Assembly: GCA_035575925.1 (NCBI GenBank)
Contig: DATLXK010000052.1
Span: 16,306 to 80,305 of the forward strand
Length of the DNA stretch: 64,000 nucleotides
Reading direction: 5' to 3'
Source of the DNA: DASWTL01 sp035575925
GTDB lineage: Bacteria; Bacteroidota; Bacteroidia; Sphingobacteriales; Sphingobacteriaceae
The notes beneath the pieces were generated by a model that was not told where the DNA came from, ran no database searches, and was given only the letters and a program-made list of their open reading frames with translations. Of this stretch, positions 54,420 to 63,008 are shown piece after piece. How positions within the stretch are numbered: position 1 is the first letter of the stretch; every line of letters begins with the position of its first letter. The position numbers and the translations under genes were made by a program.

Positions 54420-55808
54420 TTAATTAGTTTTGGCAGTCATCCAAGATCCAATAGAAGGGCAAGTCAGATATTCATCGCCTATGCGGATATACGTTTCTTT
54501 CCGTTTTTTCTCAAACCATTCACTCACTGTTCTGCTGATTTTATCATCATAGGCGGCCTCCTTAAGTTTTGGAAGATCCTGATCCAAACTGGCACGGTGA
54601 GGCACTGTTTTTGATTTAAGATATAAAAATCGATAACCCTGGCCGCCCCGTTGAGAAGTAAATAATTCGGGTTTAGAGTAACTTCCAACCTTCATCGTAT
54701 CAATAGTAAGAAAAACCTGTGGTTCTAATTTATCTGAAGGAATGTAAGTAGTACGGTTTTGAACGTTTTCAGCATTTAACAACATGCCCCCATTGTATTT
54801 AGTCTCATTATTATCAGATAACAGTGAAGCAGCTGTAGCAAAATCAATTTTCTTATTTACAACATCTGTGTATATACTGTCAATATGGGCTTTTGATCGT
54901 TCAAGGCTGGCAGCAGGAGCGTCTGTTTTAATGAGCATATGACGAACTCTTACCTGCTCCCCCCTTCGTTCCACTACCTGCAATACATGAAAGCCGAACT
55001 CGGTTTCAAAAACTGGCGAAAGTTCACCAGCCTTCAACTTAAAGGACATAGCCGTGAACTCTTTCGCCATAGCTGTACGGTCGAAAAAGCCGAGATCGCC
55101 GCCCTCTGCCGCCGATCCCGGATCTTGTGAATATAATCTGGCAAGGGTCTCAAAATTTTCACCACCCTTCACTCTTAAACGCAAAGCTTCTGCCCTGTCA
55201 TGAAAAGTTTCCTTTTCAGCCTTTGTTAATTTTGGATATACTACAATCTCGCCAACTTCAACTTCAGTATTGTAATATGGTAAACTATCCACAGGTATCG
55301 ACTCAAAAAACCGGCGAACCTCAAGCGGAGTTACACTTACGTTTTCTGTAATGGTGCCCTGCATTTTATTAGCTACCAGTTGTTCCCTGATATCCGGTCT
55401 GATCTCTTCTTTATATTGAAGAACTGAACGGTTTAAAAACTCCTCCAGCCTTTCCTGGCCACCTGCACGGGTTATCATTGTTCTTAGTCTACGGTCGATT
55501 TCCGAACCAATTTGATCCTCCGTAACCGTAACGGAATCAATTATTGCCTGTTGTGAAAGTAACTTTTGCGAAAGTATTTGCTGCAAATAATAACATCTTA
55601 TATCTGCGTTATTGTTAGCGTCACCGCCCTGGGCAATGTACTGTGCATATTGCATTTCCAAATCAGACTGCAGGATTATAGTATTTCCTACTACGGCGGC
55701 TATTTTGTCGAGGGATTTTTTTTGTGTTTGTACCGGCGTTGTTGTTTGTGCCTTTACTTGTATTATACTAATTAAAATTGCTGCAATCAGACCGTAAATT
55801 CTATTCAT
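54420..55808 (-). CDS. surA: SurA-like periplasmic peptidyl-prolyl cis-trans isomerase
   Basis: 462 residues from MNRIYGLIAAIL (55808). Signal peptide, N-terminal SurA helical domain (VGNTIILQSDLEMQY near 40), first parvulin domain about 175-280 (YSQDPGSAAEGGDLGFF, GFHVLQVVERRGEQVRVRHM) and a diverged second parvulin. It chaperones outer-membrane proteins. The next gene upstream (plus) is a divergent short gene. Confidence 0.9.
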   Translation of the reverse strand: MNRIYGLIAAILISIIQVKAQTTTPVQTQKKSLDKIAAVVGNTIILQSDLEMQYAQYIAQGGDANNNADIRCYYLQQILSQKLLSQQAIIDSVTVTEDQIGSEIDRRLRTMITRAGGQERLEEFLNRSVLQYKEEIRPDIREQLVANKMQGTITENVSVTPLEVRRFFESIPVDSLPYYNTEVEVGEIVVYPKLTKAEKETFHDRAEALRLRVKGGENFETLARLYSQDPGSAAEGGDLGFFDRTAMAKEFTAMSFKLKAGELSPVFETEFGFHVLQVVERRGEQVRVRHMLIKTDAPAASLERSKAHIDSIYTDVVNKKIDFATAASLLSDNNETKYNGGMLLNAENVQNRTTYIPSDKLEPQVFLTIDTMKVGSYSKPELFTSQRGGQGYRFLYLKSKTVPHRASLDQDLPKLKEAAYDDKISRTVSEWFEKKRKETYIRIGDEYLTCPSIGSWMTAKTN

Positions 55809-56012
55809 TTTATAATTTATCAATGGAATCCATCCACTTTGAGCGGATAGAAATCTTTCAAAAATATCAGATTAATTTGTGATTCAGTTAAATTTCCTAA
55901 AAATGCTTATTTGACCAGGTAAATTAACCAAGATTTAAACGCATCAGCCGCTAAATTAGTCTTTTGATTCCTGCCGATCATTCATTTAACTATTTTTAAC
56001 AAATTCCCTTAT

Positions 56013-56020
56013 TACCTTTG
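56013..56020 (+). promoter_or_regulatory. Predicted -7 box (TACCTTTG) before the 56024 gene
   Basis: Exact TAnnTTTG match 3 nt before the ATG at 56024, so a leaderless mRNA is likely. Confidence 0.55.
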
Positions 56021-56023
56021 ATT

Positions 56024-56536
56024 ATGGATCTGCTTACCAACAACCCCGGTGCTTTGCGTATGCTCATGACCGAAGAACTATTTCTTGTAAAAGAGGAGCC
56101 GGTTATATATAAACCGGATATCGAACCAACTCAATTAGCGCAGGCTGATAATCAGGCAGATTTTATTTATCTGGGAGATAATAATAAATATTTTCTAATT
56201 GTTGTTAATGATGAAAAGCACATCCATTTGAATAAAGAATATCTGGATATGCTGTTGAAAATAATACAAGCGAAAGGGCTTGAGTTACGCGATGTAGCAA
56301 TTTTAAATTTAAACCAATATCCGGGTACGCTTTTTAAGGATTTAAAGGATTTTTTTGTGCCTGCCAAGGTAGTGCTGTTCGGTATTGATCCTAAAATTAC
56401 AGGTCTTCCGGCCATGAGTTCAAACGAAATACAGCATGCAGATCAAGTAAAAATTCTGGCCACCTATCATTTTGAAGAAATGAAAAGTGATGTTAACAAA
56501 AAACGCGAATTCTGGCATGTATTTAAATCCATTTAG
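56024..56536 (+). CDS. Protein of unknown function, 170 residues
   Basis: Starts MDLLTNNPGALRMLM at the ATG 56024 (an in-frame TTG two codons earlier is not preferred). Soluble alpha/beta pattern: DFIYLGDNNKYFLIVVND, EYLDMLLKIIQAKGLELRDV, AKVVLFGIDPKITGLP and KREFWHVFKSI. The layout loosely resembles the psi subunit of DNA polymerase III, but no motif proves it. It is coupled to rdgB (2 nt). Confidence 0.6.
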   Translation: MDLLTNNPGALRMLMTEELFLVKEEPVIYKPDIEPTQLAQADNQADFIYLGDNNKYFLIVVNDEKHIHLNKEYLDMLLKIIQAKGLELRDVAILNLNQYPGTLFKDLKDFFVPAKVVLFGIDPKITGLPAMSSNEIQHADQVKILATYHFEEMKSDVNKKREFWHVFKSI

Positions 56537-56538
56537 TA

Positions 56539-57117
56539 ATGATCAGCAGCTTAGTTTTTGCAACAAATAATCAGCATAAAATAGAGGAAGTGCAACATCT
56601 GGTTGGATCGTTAATTAGCCTGAAAAGCCTTAACGATATAAACTGCAATGAGGATATTCCTGAAACGGGAGCTACATTCAAAGAAAATGCCTCACAAAAA
56701 AGCCATTATATTTTTGAACACTATCATACCAATTGCTTTTCTGATGATTCAGGATTGATAATAGATGCATTACATGGCGAGCCGGGGGTGTATTCTGCCC
56801 GCTACTCCGGCACACGCGATATGGAACAAAATCTTCAGCTGGTTTTAAACCGGATGAAAGATGTCGAAAACAGATCAGCACGCTTTAAAACAGTTATCTC
56901 TTTGATATTAAATGGCGAGGAATATATTTTTGAAGGCGTTGCAGAAGGAACTATTACTCCGTCTAAAAACGGAAGCCATGGTTTTGGATATGACCCTATC
57001 TTTCAGCCAGAAGGCTATAATATAACTTTTGCAGAAATGGATCTTGGGGAGAAGAACAGGATAAGTCATCGGGCAAAAGCAATTAAGGAACTGGTAGCTT
57101 TTTTGAAGAATTATTAA
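56539..57117 (+). CDS. rdgB: XTP/dITP (non-canonical purine NTP) pyrophosphatase
   Basis: 192 residues. HAM1 family: SLVFATNNQHKIEEV at the N-terminus, SDDSGLIIDALHGEPGVYSA near residue 68, GFGYDPIFQPEGY near residue 152 and SHRAKAIKELV. It removes inosine and xanthosine triphosphates. Its 3' end overlaps the convergent OstA-like gene by 35 bp. Confidence 0.95.
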   Translation: MISSLVFATNNQHKIEEVQHLVGSLISLKSLNDINCNEDIPETGATFKENASQKSHYIFEHYHTNCFSDDSGLIIDALHGEPGVYSARYSGTRDMEQNLQLVLNRMKDVENRSARFKTVISLILNGEEYIFEGVAEGTITPSKNGSHGFGYDPIFQPEGYNITFAEMDLGEKNRISHRAKAIKELVAFLKNY

Positions 57118-59110
57118 CCGTTTTTCTTGCCGGTATTTTTCCTGGTACAGCCGGCTTTACTATAGGTTTGGATGCAGGCTTACTTTTAGGTTTTAAAGAA
57201 GAAGGAATTATTTCTTCTTTAGATCGTGGCCGGTCTTTGGGTTTCCAGATAAAACCATCCAGAATATCTTTATCCTGAGGAATCTTCTCCATTGGATAAT
57301 AGTGTCCTTCGGGTTTTCCTATCGGAACGATACCCCGGATTTTATTATCCTCAAAGCTAAGCTTCATCCTGCTGGCTATTAAATGGTTCATTCCAGAATA
57401 CGATGAATTTTCACGGGTATAATAAATACTTTCTGCATTGCCGTCTACAAATAACCTGTTCATCTTACTATCCTTAAACACACCCGTTATCATCTTACCT
57501 TTTATCTGGTTAAATCGCGCAGAGTCGGCTTCAGTATTAACTATAAATCCTTTATTCCTAAGCAATATATTATCTACTTCGCCATTCTTTAACTTAAGAT
57601 ATATTGTATCAGCAGTAAGCTGAGACCCCCCGGACCATATTATGGGATTTACATAACAACGTAAAGTAGAATCGGCATAACTGTAAAAAGCTGAGTCGGA
57701 TCTTGCCTGAAGATCGGATTTAAATATTTTTACATTCCGGTAAGCTAATATGATCCGGGTTTTACCGGTATCCACAATTGCTGTATCCTTTGCTATATCT
57801 AATTTACCAGGCGGTTTTACAGAAGGTGGTTTTTTGGCATTTCTATTTTTAGAATTCTTGGCTTTAACACTGTCTGTAACGGACGATTTTTCAATCGTAT
57901 CTTTTACAGACATTTGATTCCTTGCTTTTATGCTATCCTGCACACCAGGCCTTGGTTCTACTACATTTTTATTTAACAAAGTATCAGCTTTGGCCTTAAG
58001 ATTTCCCGGGTCAGTATCCTTCGCAATTGCACTTCCTTTTTTTCCCTGATTTTTTTCTTTAATTCCTGACGAAGGTGTTGATAAACTGTCATTAACAGTT
58101 TTGGATTTAGCCACAGGCTGTTCTATAATATCCTTGCCGAATTGCGGATAAGAAATAGCTGCAAAATCCTTCATTGGTAATAAGCGGGTATATAATGTAT
58201 CTGCCGCCATATAAATAGAGTCAACCTTCCCTTTATCTTCCGTGGTTAAAGTAACATACGCATTTTTAGTTACAAGGGCGCTTTCATCAATTTCCCTATA
58301 AAGTCCCAGATCGCCTTTTAAAATTGCTTTCTGTTCCGTATCAATAAATGTCACTTTGTTAATTGCTCTTCCAATTCCGGCCTTACCATCATAAAAAAGA
58401 CTATCCCCTTTTAAGGATTTAGTATTCTGCTTATATAAGTTTTTCTTACCAAACCTCGCCTGTTCGGTTAACGTGTTGTAGTTTCCATTTTCAGTATAAA
58501 GCTTCGTGCTGTCCTTTTTACCAAAAATATTTGTAGGGCCGTAGAAAAAAGCTGTTTTAGTAACTGAATTATATCGTAAGGTATCAGTTTTAATTAATGC
58601 ATCAGGGGTATTAACTATTACATTGTGCCTGAAATAAGCATCGTTTGTATTGGCGAAATAATATCCGTTCTTACTGGTTAAAACATCATTACCGCTTACA
58701 ATCTTCCCGCCACCTGTATAAGTACCTATCCGCGTTCCCATGTTATAGGTCAGAAAATCTGTAGTAAGCGTGGCTGATCCGTCAATAAGTCTTACATTCC
58801 CGGTTAGGAGAGCCACCCGGCTATTTCCATTATAATTTAACAGGTTCGAATACACACTGGTTCCATTACTTTGGGTTATTACCACATTCCCAAACGCATC
58901 AAATGTATTTTGCGACTGGTTAAAATTTGCGCTGTCTGCAGCCAATGATGAGCCTTCATGGGAGAATACAGGGTTTATAATGCGAAGAAAACCCTGGGTA
59001 TCATATCCTTTCAATAATGTTGAAGAAATTAACGTGACCTGTTTTATATTTTGGCCAAGCCCGTGAAGGGTGTATAAAAGAAATAAAGAAGCAACAACCA
59101 GTTTTTTCAC
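57083..59110 (-). CDS. OstA/LptA-like LPS-transport-related protein
   Basis: 675 residues with a signal peptide (cleavage near HGLGQ). The mature part is a long run of beta-strand OstA repeats (SADSANFNQSQNTFDAFGNV, LTTDFLTYNMGTRIGTYTGG, VITQSNG). A linker at about 350-440 is rich in Lys, Pro and Asp, and the last 40 residues are Lys/Pro-rich. It is likely a large Bacteroidetes form of the LPS-bridge protein LptA. The convergent overlap with rdgB is 35 bp. Confidence 0.85.
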   Translation of the reverse strand: MKKLVVASLFLLYTLHGLGQNIKQVTLISSTLLKGYDTQGFLRIINPVFSHEGSSLAADSANFNQSQNTFDAFGNVVITQSNGTSVYSNLLNYNGNSRVALLTGNVRLIDGSATLTTDFLTYNMGTRIGTYTGGGKIVSGNDVLTSKNGYYFANTNDAYFRHNVIVNTPDALIKTDTLRYNSVTKTAFFYGPTNIFGKKDSTKLYTENGNYNTLTEQARFGKKNLYKQNTKSLKGDSLFYDGKAGIGRAINKVTFIDTEQKAILKGDLGLYREIDESALVTKNAYVTLTTEDKGKVDSIYMAADTLYTRLLPMKDFAAISYPQFGKDIIEQPVAKSKTVNDSLSTPSSGIKEKNQGKKGSAIAKDTDPGNLKAKADTLLNKNVVEPRPGVQDSIKARNQMSVKDTIEKSSVTDSVKAKNSKNRNAKKPPSVKPPGKLDIAKDTAIVDTGKTRIILAYRNVKIFKSDLQARSDSAFYSYADSTLRCYVNPIIWSGGSQLTADTIYLKLKNGEVDNILLRNKGFIVNTEADSARFNQIKGKMITGVFKDSKMNRLFVDGNAESIYYTRENSSYSGMNHLIASRMKLSFEDNKIRGIVPIGKPEGHYYPMEKIPQDKDILDGFIWKPKDRPRSKEEIIPSSLKPKSKPASKPIVKPAVPGKIPARKTVNNSSKKLPVP

Positions 59111-59160
59111 GTTACAAAAGTAGTTTTTTGCCTAAGGATAGTAAAATCATAAATTTGAGC

Positions 59161-60513
59161 ATGTTGCCTCTGGATAATTTCCGCCGGTATATAACCGAAA
59201 ATAAGCTTTTTAATCCGGCTGAACCAGTACTTCTTGCTGTAAGTGGAGGAAGAGATTCTGTATTATTGGCGTATTTATTTAACGTTTCTAAGTATAAATT
59301 CGGTATAGCGCATTGCAATTTTATGCTTCGGGGCGATGAATCCATAGCTGATGAGGTATTTACCAGGCAGCTTGCAAAAAGCTTTGGAGTACCTTTTTAC
59401 AGTAACCATTTTGATACGCTGGCTTATGCAAAAAAATATTCAATTTCTATACAAATGGCAGCCCGTGATATGCGTTATGAGTGGCTGGAAAGTATCAGGG
59501 AGCATCATCACTATCAGTATATCGGGGTTGCCCATCATCAGAATGACAGCATAGAAACCATTTTACTAAACCTGGTTAGAGGCACCGGCATTGCCGGATT
59601 GCATGGAATTGTTTCAAAACGCGGAAACATTATCCGACCCTTATTATTCCTAACCCGGGCTGAAATAGATGAGATAATTGCTGCTGAAAACATCACATAT
59701 CGCGATGATATTTCAAATTTATCATCAAAATACGCCCGCAATAAACTACGAATTGAGGTAATTCCTAAACTAAAAGAGTTAAATCCCGGCCTGGAAGAGA
59801 CTTTTGAAGCTAACCGCAGAAGATTTTCTGATTTAGAACTAATCCTGAATGACCACGTGGAGGAAGTAAGAAGTGCTATTTTCTTAATGCAGTCGAATAA
59901 TAGTATAATGATTGAGATTGCCGCGCTCAAGCAAATTAAACCATTGCAAACTATTTTATATGAACTGCTAAAACCTTACCAGTTTAAGCAATCTGTGGTT
60001 GAAGACCTGATCAGATCTTTAAACGGGCAGTCCGGGAAAAGATTCGAGTCGCCAGCGTATGTGATTCTGATTGACAGGGATAACCTGATCCTGAGTATGC
60101 GAAAAGAAGAAGTTTTACAAGAATTGGAAATTAATGAAAGTTCAAACACTGCTACCTGGAATGGTAATGACTTTATGATAAAAACTGTATCAGCAAATTC
60201 CTTTCAGGTAATTAAAAATAAAAATATAGCCCAATTAGATGGGGATCTTTTAATTTTTCCGCTTAAACTACGCTCCTGGAAAAGTGGTGACCGTTTCAGA
60301 CCTTTTGGTTTTCATGGTGAAAAAAAACTGAGCGATTTTTTTATCGAGCTCAAAATCCCCGTAACTTCCAAACCGGAAATACCTGTTCTTGAAAACGGCA
60401 ATGGGGAAATTTTAACTGTTTCCGGGTTACGAATTGACGACCGTTACAAGGTTACAGCAAAAACTAAAAAAGTTTTTATATTCGAATGGATTAAAACAGA
60501 TGGAAAGCAGTAA
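59161..60513 (+). CDS. tilS: tRNA(Ile)-lysidine synthetase
   Basis: 450 residues from MLPLDNFRRYI at 59161; a start at 59128 adds 11 weak residues. PP-loop SGGRDSVLLAYLF (about residue 26), HHQNDSIETILLNLVRGTGI, then TilS substrate-binding and C-terminal domains (FRPFGFHGEKKLSDFFIE). It converts C34 of tRNA-Ile(CAU) to lysidine. It overlaps the next gene by 14 nt. Confidence 0.95.
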   Translation: MLPLDNFRRYITENKLFNPAEPVLLAVSGGRDSVLLAYLFNVSKYKFGIAHCNFMLRGDESIADEVFTRQLAKSFGVPFYSNHFDTLAYAKKYSISIQMAARDMRYEWLESIREHHHYQYIGVAHHQNDSIETILLNLVRGTGIAGLHGIVSKRGNIIRPLLFLTRAEIDEIIAAENITYRDDISNLSSKYARNKLRIEVIPKLKELNPGLEETFEANRRRFSDLELILNDHVEEVRSAIFLMQSNNSIMIEIAALKQIKPLQTILYELLKPYQFKQSVVEDLIRSLNGQSGKRFESPAYVILIDRDNLILSMRKEEVLQELEINESSNTATWNGNDFMIKTVSANSFQVIKNKNIAQLDGDLLIFPLKLRSWKSGDRFRPFGFHGEKKLSDFFIELKIPVTSKPEIPVLENGNGEILTVSGLRIDDRYKVTAKTKKVFIFEWIKTDGKQ

Positions 60514-60985
60514 GCCAACCTTTATTGAAAAGCAATACCTTGGCCGGGATTACACACGAATAAGTGTGCGACTTGTTCTGGCCTTATTCTGCTTTGCGGC
60601 CTATTTTATTACCGAGCAACGTGAAGAAAATGCTGATCTTTTTCTGGTTGTAGGATGCAGCATACTGATTGTATCAGTTATAATGATGTTTATGCTTCAT
60701 TTTCAAACTACTGTAATCAATAAGAGTGTAGTTTTAAATGGATTATGGACCACCCGGCTGGTTAAAATAGATCTTAACAGTATTGTAAAAGCAGAACGCG
60801 CTCCTTACAGTACTTTTATGATTAATAATCCGGTGTATAACCTCCATAAAAAAGGCACAGTTCGTTTTTTTGCCGGTGGTAAAGATTCCATCCGGCTTAC
60901 AGACCGGGATGGTCTGGTTTATATCATCGGAACACAGAACCCTGTGGAGTTAGAACAAAAAATAAGAGAAGAGCTCAAAAAGTAG
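60500..60985 (+). CDS. Small membrane protein of unknown function
   Basis: 161 residues from MESSKPTFIEKQ at 60500, within the last codons of tilS. Two membrane helices (about 28-43 and 50-73) followed by a soluble C-terminal half with a PH-like beta pattern (TTVINKSVVLNGLW, GTVRFFAGGKDSIRLTDRDG). Translational coupling to tilS is likely. No family recognised. Confidence 0.75.
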   Translation: MESSKPTFIEKQYLGRDYTRISVRLVLALFCFAAYFITEQREENADLFLVVGCSILIVSVIMMFMLHFQTTVINKSVVLNGLWTTRLVKIDLNSIVKAERAPYSTFMINNPVYNLHKKGTVRFFAGGKDSIRLTDRDGLVYIIGTQNPVELEQKIREELKK

Positions 60986-60992
60986 CTTCCGG

Positions 60993-61958
60993 CTACATTT
61001 TTAATCCGATTTCACGAAGTCTTTCATCCAGATATTCACCGGCGGTTATGTTAGTATAGGCCTTAGGTGAACTTTCATCAATACACGAATCCAGGCAGTT
61101 AAGATCCATTTTTGATTTTGGATGGAGGAAAAATGGTACTGAATAACGCGAGTTTTTCATCAGTTCCCGGGGTGGGTTTACTACCCGATGAGTAGTTGAT
61201 TTTAATTTGTTGTTAGTGAGCCTTTGAAGCATATCGCCTACATTAACTACAATATCCTCTGCATTGGCCTTTACCGGAAACCACTGCCCGTCCCGTGTAA
61301 GCACTTCCAAACCATCAGAACTGGCACCAATTAATAAAGTTATCAGGTTAATATCTTCATGAGCTCCGGCACGTACCGCATCCTCAGGTATGCTATCCGG
61401 ATTATCTATCGGGAAATAATGAATCCCTCTTAAAATCGAATTGCCATTAAGAACGTATTCATCAAAATAATTTTCAGGAAGATTAAGATAAAGCGCAATT
61501 GACCTCAAAAGATGCTTTCCGGCATATTCCAGGCGTTCATACACTTCGTGTGTAACTTTATTAAATTCAGGAAGCTCCTTAACCATAACATTGTCAGGAT
61601 ATTCATTCCTTACCGGGTCGCCATCAGTAACTTCCTGCCCGCGCTGCCAAAACTCTTTCAGATCGGGAGTTTTAGAATCTTTGGCTTTTTCTTTACCCTT
61701 ACCAGTATACCCCCGCTGACCTGCAAGCTCAGCAATTTCATATTTATTTTTTACTTCGTCAGGAAGACTGAAAAACTTTTTCACCTCAGCATACAATTTA
61801 TCCATAAGGTCCTGGGTCATGCCATGATTAGCAATAGTGACGAAACCAGTATCAATATATGCCTTGCCTATATCATCAGAGAACTTTTTCTTTTGATCGG
61901 GCGTTCCATTTATATAATCATTCAGATCAAGACGCGGGATATTTACTTCAGCAGTCAT
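60993..61958 (-). CDS. Isopenicillin-N-synthase-like 2-oxoglutarate/Fe(II) oxygenase
   Basis: 321 residues. N-terminal DIOX_N (IPRLDLNDYINGTPDQ), Fe ligands H-x-D in GAHEDINLITLLIGA and His in STTHRVVNP, and the cosubstrate Arg in SRYSVPFFLHP. It should use 2-oxoglutarate and O2 to oxidise an unknown substrate. Isolated gene; no biosynthetic cluster around it. Confidence 0.92.
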   Translation of the reverse strand: MTAEVNIPRLDLNDYINGTPDQKKKFSDDIGKAYIDTGFVTIANHGMTQDLMDKLYAEVKKFFSLPDEVKNKYEIAELAGQRGYTGKGKEKAKDSKTPDLKEFWQRGQEVTDGDPVRNEYPDNVMVKELPEFNKVTHEVYERLEYAGKHLLRSIALYLNLPENYFDEYVLNGNSILRGIHYFPIDNPDSIPEDAVRAGAHEDINLITLLIGASSDGLEVLTRDGQWFPVKANAEDIVVNVGDMLQRLTNNKLKSTTHRVVNPPRELMKNSRYSVPFFLHPKSKMDLNCLDSCIDESSPKAYTNITAGEYLDERLREIGLKM

Positions 61959-62070
61959 ACTATTTTATTAAGACACTAATATAATCCGTTTTCAGTAAAC
62001 ATGTTTGGTTAGTTAAAACATATTCTTCATTTTATTATTAATATGTGTAAAGTCATAACTTATAAAAGTT

Positions 62071-62104
62071 TACGTTAGAATAAATCATACGTTAGAATAA
62101 ATCA
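62071..62104. repeat. 17-bp perfect tandem duplication upstream of the glutathione peroxidase gene
   Basis: TACGTTAGAATAAATCA at 62071-62087 is repeated exactly at 62088-62104. It lies 26 bp before the ATG and may be a duplicated operator or a replication slip. Confidence 0.9.
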
Positions 62105-62130
62105 ATAAGTATCTTTAAGAAAAATACGCC

Positions 62131-62643
62131 ATGAAAATATTAGCTGTTATAATTGCCTTATTAGTTTCTGCGCCAAACTCGGTTTATGATTTTAAAAAAA
62201 TAAAAACTATCGATGGTAAGAATTTTAATCTTTCAAAATATAAAGGGGAAAAATTATTGATAGTAAATACTGCTTCAAAATGCGGTTTTACAACTCAATA
62301 TACCGATCTGGAGAAGCTTGCACAACAGTATAAAGGTAAACTGGTTGTTATCGGTTTTCCTGCCAATAACTTTGGAGGCCAGGAGCCCGGGACTAACATG
62401 GATATTAAAGAATTCTGCAAAAAGAATTACGGAGTTTCATTCCCATTAACTGGTAAAGTAAGTGTTAAAGGTGAAGATATGGATCCTTTGTTTAAATATT
62501 TAACTACCGCAGATAATCCTGATTTTAAAGGTGATATCAAATGGAATTTCGAGAAATTCCTGATCGATGAAAACGGGAAATTAATTCACAGGTTTAAATC
62601 ATCAGTTAAACCGCTATCACCTGATCTTACCAAATACCTGTAG
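62131..62643 (+). CDS. Glutathione peroxidase family protein (Cys type), exported
   Basis: 170 residues with a short signal peptide (MKILAVIIALLVSAPNS). Peroxidatic Cys51 in NTASKCGFTTQY, then LVVIGFPANNFGGQEPG and KWNFEKFLIDENG. Cys replaces selenocysteine, so it is probably thioredoxin-linked and acts outside the cytoplasm. Preceded by a 17-bp tandem repeat. Confidence 0.94.
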   Translation: MKILAVIIALLVSAPNSVYDFKKIKTIDGKNFNLSKYKGEKLLIVNTASKCGFTTQYTDLEKLAQQYKGKLVVIGFPANNFGGQEPGTNMDIKEFCKKNYGVSFPLTGKVSVKGEDMDPLFKYLTTADNPDFKGDIKWNFEKFLIDENGKLIHRFKSSVKPLSPDLTKYL

Positions 62644-62674
62644 ATCAGTATATTATTCTTAATTGCAATTTTTT

Positions 62675-62705
62675 TTTGAAGAATTGAATTGAGCGGCTAT
62701 ATTTG
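62675..62705 (+). promoter_or_regulatory. Promoter of the tRNA-Val locus (TTTG, 19 nt, TATATTTG)
   Basis: -33 TTTG at 62675-62678 and -7 TATATTTG at 62698-62705 with exactly 19 nt between, the best promoter in the window. It lies 11 nt before the broken tRNA-Val copy, so that copy occupies the original first-gene position. Confidence 0.88.
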
Positions 62706-62716
62706 CAATCCCAAAA

Positions 62717-62772
62717 GGGAGTTTAGCTCAGCTGGTTCAGAGCATCCCGACTAACATCGGGAGGGTCACTGG
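62717..62772 (+). pseudogene. Broken 5' copy of tRNA-Val
   Basis: It matches tRNA-Val (62799) through acceptor 5' strand, D-arm and variable region, but the anticodon arm is replaced by TCCCGA...TCGGGA (62745-62762), and all sequence after CACTGG is lost. It is 82 bp upstream of the good copy. It would be transcribed but cannot form a tRNA. Confidence 0.85.
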
Positions 62773-62798
62773 CCACACTAAATGTATAACAAATAAAA

Positions 62799-62873
62799 GG
62801 GAGTTTAGCTCAGCTGGTTCAGAGCATCTGCCTTACAAGCAGAGGGTCACTGGTTCGAACCCAGTAACTCCCA
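62799..62873 (+). tRNA. tRNA-Val (anticodon UAC)
   Basis: 75-nt cloverleaf: acceptor GGGAGTT/AACTCCC, D-arm GCTCAGCTGGTTCAGAGC, anticodon arm TCTGC-CTTACAA-GCAGA with anticodon TAC, T-arm CTGG-TTCGAAC-CCAG, discriminator A. No CCA encoded. An integrase gene lies just downstream. Confidence 0.97.
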
Positions 62874-62878
62874 CAAAC

Positions 62879-62912
62879 AAAGCCTTTCAGTTAACACTGA
62901 GGGGCTTTTTTC
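62879..62912 (+). terminator. Terminator of tRNA-Val
   Basis: AAAGCCTTTCAGT pairs with ACTGAGGGGCTTT around a 4-nt loop (one bulge/mismatch), followed by TTTT. Intrinsic type. Confidence 0.8.
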
Positions 62913-63008
62913 GTTTGCAGGAGCCTCAGAACCCTGAGCTAAACTCTTATTTGATAGTAAAAGATAGTGCATAGATAGTGCAATCAGGTGACCATAAACA
63001 CTCAAATT

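Noticed and set aside
54939..55351. Plus-strand frames over surA
   Set aside because: Shadow frames of surA.
62745..62762. Second tRNA-Val with anticodon AAC
   Set aside because: The loop is 8 nt and the T-arm is missing, so it is not a functional tRNA.
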